Positions 57,300 through 64,000 of a DNA stretch of 64,000 nt are shown in pieces. Below the pieces are notes generated by a model, which was not told the DNA's origin, searched no databases, and saw nothing but the letters and a program-made list of their open reading frames with translations. The translations under genes and the position numbers were made by a program. Source of the DNA: Acanthosoma haemorrhoidale (taxonomy: Eukaryota > Arthropoda > Insecta > Hemiptera > Acanthosomatidae); assembly GCA_930367205.1 (NCBI GenBank), contig OV884009.1, positions 39,937,841-40,001,840 of the forward strand, in the 5' to 3' direction. How positions within the stretch are numbered: the stretch's first letter is position 1; every line of letters begins with the position of its first letter.

Positions 57300-59510
57300 C
57301 TTCTGGAATCTTCACCAGCTTCTGAGATGAAATGAAATTTCGCCTTTGTCTCCATTGTATTGATTTGTAAGTTTCGAATTCAGAAACTTAAGGAGGTGGA
57401 GGTTCTCAGGTTATAAATCGAACACTTGCAGATGCAGTTTAGAACTGTGGTATTAAACATATGTACACATTAGCTAGTGCTACAAATATAACAATAAACC
57501 AATAAAACTTATAACTAACCTGAATCAATACAATTGTCGATAATAAGTGTTGACCATTGTCTTAACAAGCGTACCCATATTCAGTATGTTACAACTCAGA
57601 GCGTCCTTTGATAGCAGCGCTCTCTGTCGGGACATCTCGCATATGTGCCGAAGTTTGGCGGTTACGTTCAAACTTACACATATATATGTATATTGCATGT
57701 ATGTACACTGTAAGGACTGTAAGAATAAGAAACGCTGCAATGTTGTGAATATGGTAGGAATGAGTTCATTTGATAAATGAGTGTTTTCATCTACCTATAA
57801 TTTTTCATATAAATATCTATATAAGATAAGAAAAGTATTAAAACAAAACCATGTTATGTGCAAACTATTCCATCATATAAACTCACTTGATAGATCAGAC
57901 ACACAGTTAGTAACTTTTAGCAAACAGTTGATCATTGTCGTTAGCAAGTTATCCAACTATAGGCGAGATCGAGCTCGAGATACATAAGTTAAATGGAAGT
58001 CCTCTACATTGTTTTGATATGGCGGAGCGGTGTTGTGGCAATATGGGGTGAGTTTAATTGCAACTCAGGTTAGGTCCTGTTGGAAACAAATTATTATATA
58101 AGGTGATATTCAATTTAATTAAAAATAACCATAACTCCTGATAACTTTCAATAGGCCCAATCATTAAAATGTAAAAATAGGTCTTTTTCAAGTAAAATTC
58201 AGTAGAAAAATACTTAATTTGTAATAAACAATACCCCTAAGCTTAATATTTTTTTTATATAAGTTATTGTTTCTTTATGGCATTCATGTCAGGTATATAA
58301 GAAGAATCGCATAAATATAAACATAGCTTTATAACAGTTTAACTCTCTAGTGTATAAAATCGAATGTTATTTGTTTTATTGTTATTCTCTTGTCATATAA
58401 AATCCATATAGAACTAGTTTAATTATTTATACCTTTACGTATTATTCTAAAAATATAACAGTATTTAAAAAAAAAAAGCGTTGATTTTTAACGCAAAACG
58501 TTTGTAAAAAATAAAGAAATCGGCAATTTTTTCGGTGGATCACTTTTCCTGAATTAAATAAGAATATGTTTTTTTGTATTGACTTCTGTTGTAGTTAAAT
58601 TAGTTGTAGATTACTCTATCCAACCACACCCCAACTCCTAATTAAATTTCTCTATCTATATGGCTTAAAAGCACGCCATAGCTTTGATGTATGTTTCCAT
58701 TTGGATCTGAGCTTTTGTTTTTTTAATCAAGAGAGAGATGAAGTCGGCCGGTGAGGATGGGGGGGGGAAAGAGAATTTAGATTCTACCTGTCAAAGAGTA
58801 ATGAAACCGAGATGTGGCATCCTCACATCCAACTCCACGTGCACTCGAGCCACGCGTCAAGTGCCCCGCGCTTCAATGAAGTTCACAAGCGGCCCCTCGC
58901 GGCGTTCGCAATGATCCGGCACCAGCAAGCATTATACGTTACTACCGGCGAGTAAATTATGATAACTAAACAAAACTAATACCAATATTACGTATACTAT
59001 TACCTCTAAAAACAGAGGTTCATGACACGCAAAGGAATGTTAACAAACTCAAGGAAACCAGGTTATTTAACTTATTTCATAAAAATACTCATGTCAGGGG
59101 TCAAGAACTCAGACTGTGAACATTAGCCTCTAAAGAATGGAAAAAGCTATTGTCAAAAGGTATCAGGAATTAAAATCAACATTCTTATTTCCTGCAGAAG
59201 CTTGGGGACCATATGCCAGCTCAAACTGTCCAGCCAGCTTACAGTATAACATATCATCGTCGACTTCCCCAAATTATTAAGTCGGCATTAATGAGGTTCG
59301 GAAAGGAGGTACTTGAAAGCCATTATACAATTTTTTTTATAAACGTATCATTAACCACTCAAACATTTCATATTGGAAATAAATTTTTGTAATTTGTAAA
59401 TAATTTTAGACTTTCCAACAAATGATTGTTTTTTTAAGCTATAGCTGATCCTCAAACATTCTTATCTAACCTGCCCTCTCTGACATTTCTGCTATATAAT
59501 CTTGAACTGG
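57300..59510. other. No gene assigned
   Basis: AT-rich, with a conspicuous GC-rich island at about 58735-58950 (including a run of 9 G) that I cannot assign; it carries no open frame of note. It might be a small CpG-rich regulatory region or an insertion. Confidence 0.4.
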
Positions 59511-59521
59511 AATTTCTCTTT

Positions 59522-60030
59522 TTGGGCTCTGTTAATATTTCCTTTACGCTACCAATCAATTATCAACCACTAATGACCCGATCCGTTCATCTGAAAGCAT
59601 CCACCCCAACATCTAATTGTTTCCTTGAAGACTGTCGCGGGTTCATGGTCGACGTTTCCGATTCATACCGATTGAAGGTACCGATATCAATTATGGTCTA
59701 TAACTCCGGGGTTAGAAACACTTTAGAACACCAAACGGCTCCAATTCTTTCACTCAAAGTCCTCCGGCAGAGTTAAGTCCTGATAGATGACGCTCTGAAC
59801 TACATCTCGAACTACTGGACAATTATATTCACGCACCTTCTGCCCTCGCTCATATTCCCACAATTCCGTGAAAACATATCCGTTCATCAATATCCTCAAC
59901 TTCTTATAGAAAAAAACTCCTCAAGTTACCGGTGGTTACTTGTTTTGTAAGTAGATAAATATTTCCGACCCTCGTCACATTCCTCACTCATATCCTGAGC
60001 GTCTGTGGTTCGTTCGGTCTTAGCTACACA
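59522..60030 (+). pseudogene. Decayed jockey RT C-terminal fragment, + strand
   Basis: An 84-codon frame ends YRLKVPISIMVYNSG...PILSLKVLRQS, which follows the intact copy's YKQLLKPIWTYGIELWG...IQTFQSKVLRTI. After the stop, remnants of the ORF end and the family 3' untranslated region follow (CACTCATATCCTGAGCGTCTGTGGTT at about 59990, like CCACTCATGTCCTGAGCGTG at 54140). Strongly diverged, no tail. Confidence 0.6.
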
Positions 60031-60039
60031 ATGAAACAG

Positions 60040-61940
60040 TCAATCGAGACAACGGGGGAGCCTCACGGAGTTTATTTTAAAACTTTTATACCTCTTTGAT
60101 TTATTAGCTTTGGTTTAGTAAGCTATTGAATTGGAAATGTTTGTCACACGATTGGATGCTTATTTTAAATGAATAAAAAAAATGAATTTTTAAAAGTAAA
60201 AGTTTTGTTGCTGAGTTGAAAAGTATATAAAATTGTATTCTTAGAAAACAATATCAACCTTAATGAAGGGAAGTAACTTAATCTGTCTTAATTACGTCAT
60301 CAAAAGTACCACCGCCCTAAAAATTTAATTAGCGCGGTAATTCTTCCCTTCCAATGTCCATGAGTCTCAACTTTATCAAGTGTATTTTTCCTTCTTCGGA
60401 CGTCATACACTTTTACCACGTGCCTCACTTTTTAATTTTAAATCTCAATCTTGGAAATTAATTAAAATCGTATTAGAAATTCTTGACGGGAAATTGTTTT
60501 TATCAAAAACCCATCTGATAAATCTGATACAACTGGACTTGTATTTATTTATTCAAAAGTGTACTAAGAGGGGTATTTTATATTATTTTATTCATTTTTT
60601 TCCCTATCACTCTTTACCAGTAATGACAACGTGGTAAATTTCATCTCCAGTAAACATCACCGTGAGCATAGCAGAGGTATTGTTAAGCCTGTTGTACTAA
60701 TATAAGTGAATAACAGGAAAATTTCCATCCGACATGAGAATCGTTTAAAGACACGGATATTGTGGATAATAGGAAAATTATTACGGAAATATATAATCCA
60801 TCCTTTTTAAGTTTTTTTTTTTTTTTGTCATAAAATATAACACTTCTGCTTTATGTGAATGTACTGGATATGGTGAAAAGGTTCAAGGAGTAATTATAAC
60901 AGTTTCAATGAATAAACGATGGCTGTGCACTGTTAAGTTTGAAACGTCATCGGGACAAGAATACGAATGATTAGTAATTAATAAAATAATTAATTTTCCG
61001 TACACAATAAATCTTTATAGATCGCAAATATTATTGATAGCAAGCATTTACAATAATCTCTCATGTCACAAAAAACACCAACAGGATAGCAATCCATCTG
61101 TTGGATGTTAGTTAATCTTTCAAAAATAATTTAATCTTCAGCGTTTTAGTTAAGGCACATTCGAAAGTTCCTTCAAGAAATAACTTTTTTTTTTTAATTA
61201 TATGTTTGACAGAAAAAAAAATGTCAGGAATGATAAATGTTACGTAAATACAAAACATTCTATAATTAGTTCTTTGTAAGTAAAATGACCCTCTGACGCA
61301 TTTTTTTTTTTTGAATGTCTTCCTTTGAAAAAAATCATCATAGTTCTTTTAACATTATCATCGAGCTATCTATAAACACAATTATGCCATATTACTATGC
61401 TCTCAGATTAAATTCCACTGCTAACAATGAGCTCTAAGCGCATACAAATATCCATTAAACTTTTTATAGTATTTATTTTGTTTGTAAACATAATAGTTTC
61501 AAATTTATAAATACCACCATTGAAAATACATGTTAAAAGGATATTTTGAGGCATGGGAAGGTTTTAGGAATGGTGCTGGATCGCTAAGGAATTTCTGTAG
61601 TATAAATTTCGAGGGAATGTGATCTAGGATACTTGGAATATTACAGCCAAGAGGAAGAATTCTAAAATATTTCATAACTTAAAAAGTAATAAATGAGCTT
61701 TTTATAATACTTGAACCGAACTCGAGATAACTAAGCTTACTCTTCATATTAGTTCTAGCATTATTGAATTTAATTTCTTTTTGAGGAATCATTTTTTAGT
61801 ATTTAATGTCTGGCAACATGTTTTCATCGTTTCATAGTTGATCTTTTGGTAATTTCAATGACTTTCTTATGTATGGGAAAGGTTTTTTTTTATTTGTATT
61901 TAACTTTCATTTGTGTAGGGCTTGTACGTGTTGTTATCTA
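60040..61940. other. No gene seen
   Basis: AT-rich, low complexity; short frames without domains. Confidence 0.5.
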
Positions 61941-62305
61941 CAGTTATATAATGCTGAGAATATTGTAATCCTAATATTATATTTAATGCTCAAAGTAGAA
62001 GCAAGCCCCTTCTAGTGTATGCCTGCCTTGTGACTTTAGTCACTGGTGTTTCCTGTTTTTTTTTTTAAGTAAGAGGCCGCATCCCTCCCTATCCCCGGAA
62101 CTACCCTTCTCTTATACACATATGTGTCCCAGCTCTAGCCCCAGTCCCCACTTGTTTCCCATACACCCCTCCCTAAACCCTCCACCCAGTATGTAGTAAC
62201 ATAACTCTTAATATTTGTATATACTAGTGTTTTGCTTGTACTTCATAATAAAGCTTTTCTTTCTTTTCTTTTAAAATACTCTCCTCTACAAAGATTATTT
62301 AACTG
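61941..62305 (-). mobile_element. LTR-like repeat, copy 4 (inverted)
   Basis: 365 bp from CAGTTATATAATGC to GATTATTTAACTG on +, the reverse complement of the family at 44686, 45632 and 408. An AATAAA near the right end (CATAATAAAGC, about 62250) is a possible LTR polyadenylation signal on the + strand. It is joined directly to an integrase fragment. Confidence 0.75.
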
Positions 62306-62398
62306 CCTATGATCTATGACGAGTCGTGATGAGTGGGGTAATAATGCTTTGAGGGCATTGTTAGCTTCTAGTTCATGAGTAAGGAAGAGAAGACAATC
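62306..62398 (-). pseudogene. Gypsy integrase fragment next to the LTR-like copy
   Basis: Reverse complement of 44575-44685 (TTGTCTTCTCTTCCTTACTC, AAGCTAACAATGCCCTCAAA, GACTCGTCATAGATCATAG). The integrase-LTR junction is the same as at 44686. Beyond it (62397-62445) lies a second, partial end of the same LTR family (CTCTCCTCTACAAAAATTAT). Confidence 0.7.
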
Positions 62399-62445
62399 TT
62401 TTCTTTCTAAAGACTCTCCTCTACAAAAATTATTTGACTTGCCAT

Positions 62446-62995
62446 GAATTAAATAAATAAATAGAACAAAATACGGATGTTCAGTTCACATACATACATA
62501 TATACATGCAATATACTAGGAGGGAGCTAGCCGTGTAGTAAGAGATGTTGCGTGGTATTGAGTACAGTGTTTTTACGAGATCGTATACAGCTATTTGATG
62601 CTTTTCTGTTTTATTGTACAAGGGTTTACTTGAGAGTGTAAAACGGTTTACTGTTCACTCCTAGCTGAGTAAATTATTTGGAGTCACAAATAGAGCGTAG
62701 AGTTGGGCAATAAGCTACACAGTACATTACAGGCCTAGTACATTACCCCTGACTTTTACACAGGTACTACGGCTAAGCACTAGATAAAGGTGTTTATTTC
62801 ATTTCCTATTCTTCAATTTCTCGGGACGTATAGTGGCAAAAGTTTGCTCGCATCAATCATAAATGTAATTTGTCATAGTTAAGCTTCACTTTATAAACAA
62901 CGTTAATTGAAGGAACAATATCGAGAAACGTTAATGATTGGGCCGAAGTTTCCTTTTTTTTTATCAAAAATACTTCGTTTTATATTATTATTATA
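62446..62995. other. No gene seen
   Basis: Short unassigned stretch between the LTR remnant and the A-tailed non-LTR insertion. Confidence 0.5.
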
Positions 62996-62999
62996 TCAG

Positions 63000-63551
63000 A
63001 ACAGACACCTCTTGCACCTGAACCCATATGTGGTATCAGCCTCAGCTACGCAAAAAGGCGTATAAAATTAGCTTTAGAGGACAGGGCAAGACTCTCTTGG
63101 AGAGAAACTAAGAAACAGGAACACTCGAAACTGTTTCTTGATGGACCCTGTAAGAAAAGAAGCTCAGCACTTCTATCAATGGACAGGTGGACACTCAAAA
63201 GTGTGACAGGACTCTATACAGGTCACTGTCGGTTAAACAAGCACCTCTTTAATTTGGGGATAGTGGAATCACCAATCTGCAGATTCTGCAAGAAAGAGGG
63301 AGAAACGTCACGTCACATAATATGTGACTGTGATAACCTAGCTAGAAGGCGATACCTTCACTTTGGTAGTGAACGCATTGTAGACCCCAAACTATGTGAA
63401 CTGATCGATCCACTCAGTATCCTCAGATTTGCAAAGGCCGTGGGCCTGTCACATATATAGGACAGGGTTATGGACGGCGCACAATAGGTCTCACTGAGGC
63501 CGCGGTGCACAAATGCCGGAACAAAAAAAAAAAAAAAAAAAAAAAAAAAAA
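63000..63551 (+). mobile_element. 5'-truncated non-LTR retrotransposon with A tail
   Basis: A coding end followed by a ~60-bp untranslated region (ACAATAGGTCTCACTGAGGC) and a run of 29 A (63523-63551). The 5' end is near 63000, where the frame becomes coding-like. No target duplication was found by eye. It differs from the jockey family in both its protein end and its 3' end. Confidence 0.8.
63002..63460 (+). CDS. C-terminal end of a non-LTR retrotransposon polyprotein
   Basis: An open frame of 152 codons to TAG at 63458-63460, entering without a start because the element is truncated; the first internal ATG is at 63179. The protein has a basic region, then VTGLYTGHCRLNKHLFNLGI and a zinc-finger-like C-x2-C-x8-H-x4-C (CRFC...RHIICDC), then DPLSILRFAKAVGL. 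This is the familiar tail after the RNase H domain in several insect non-LTR polyproteins. The RT and most of the RNase H domain are absent. The unbroken frame and long A tail suggest a fairly recent insertion. Clade not resolved. Confidence 0.75.
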   Translation, partial: QTPLAPEPICGISLSYAKRRIKLALEDRARLSWRETKKQEHSKLFLDGPCKKRSSALLSMDRWTLKSVTGLYTGHCRLNKHLFNLGIVESPICRFCKKEGETSRHIICDCDNLARRRYLHFGSERIVDPKLCELIDPLSILRFAKAVGLSHI

Positions 63552-64000
63552 CAAATAAATCTATTCTAACTACTGACCAAACAAAATCTGTTAAATGAAC
63601 TGCATTATCTTCACAATTAGTATTGTTAGTTTCCTAACTGTAGTTATCATTGAAATTCGTTTTGCGTTACAAAAATTTTATTTGTCTTTTACTATTAAAA
63701 AAATTTAATTTTAAATCTTGAATAGCTTCTCTTGTGCAATGGAATAGGACCTGAAGAATCGAATTGGGGTAAAGCTTGGAAACCAGCCCGATTTTATATG
63801 ATACAACTTATCGTAGTTTCATATCACCATGTTGAGCAATGTAATGGAATAAAAATTTTTAAATTCTGGGCTGTTACAATATTTTTGCGACATAAACAGA
63901 GTATATCATCTACATGCATACTAACAGATCTAATGACGAAAGACGAGTGTATGTTGAACCTTTCGTAACCGGTTGATATTCGTTTATCTAGGGCCAAGAT
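63552..64000. other. No gene seen
   Basis: AT-rich DNA to the end of the window; a 78-codon frame at 63732-63968 shows no recognisable feature. Confidence 0.45.

Overview
This is an AT-rich, gene-poor stretch of animal chromosome, most likely from an insect or another arthropod. The evidence is the set of decayed retroelements: jockey-clade and R1-like non-LTR retrotransposons (both typical of arthropod genomes), Gypsy-type LTR elements, A-tailed retroposons and simple repeats. I see no bacterial or viral gene organisation and no complete host gene. The only possible piece of a host gene is a 137-base terminal-exon-like stretch on the minus strand at about 12.13-12.27 kb, followed by a polyadenylation signal. 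It is unproven.

Layout. 0-12 kb: mostly unassigned AT-rich DNA, with one copy of a roughly 350-bp LTR-like repeat (408-717), a GC-rich block with a 20-bp perfect palindrome (about 4.75-5.37 kb), and a 258-bp A-tailed retroposon with a hairpin-rich 3' end between 12-bp target duplications (6488-6745). 12-20 kb: the exon candidate, two decayed reverse-transcriptase (RT) pieces of CR1/RTE-like type, a jockey 3' end, a foldback element and a small minisatellite. 20-35 kb: a 2.1-kb broken jockey copy on the minus strand inserted into one unit of a tandem repeat, plus more jockey fragments, two with target-site duplications. 37-50 kb: nested LTR-element wreckage, with scattered + strand pieces of a Gypsy integrase, minus-strand gag-like sequence with TATA-containing leaders, a solo LTR with a 4-bp target duplication, and inverted repeats. 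50-60 kb: the best-preserved element in the window, a 5'-truncated jockey insertion (51920-54447) with an intact RT frame and a 12-bp target duplication, followed by three shorter jockey fragments, an R1-like element broken by frameshifts and one more jockey fragment. 60-64 kb: another LTR-like copy joined to an integrase fragment and a 5'-truncated non-LTR tail with a 29-A tail.

The open frames form no pathway; they are pieces of selfish elements at different stages of decay. The jockey family is the main contributor, with at least ten copies or fragments on both strands sharing one 3' end. I found no CRISPR array, operon, rRNA or convincing tRNA gene. I did not find a new biological system. 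The observations most worth checking are the exon candidate, the structured A-tailed retroposon, the foldback element with hammerhead-like bases, the inverted integrase/LTR arrangement at 44-46 kb, and a short conserved gag-like protein carried twice.
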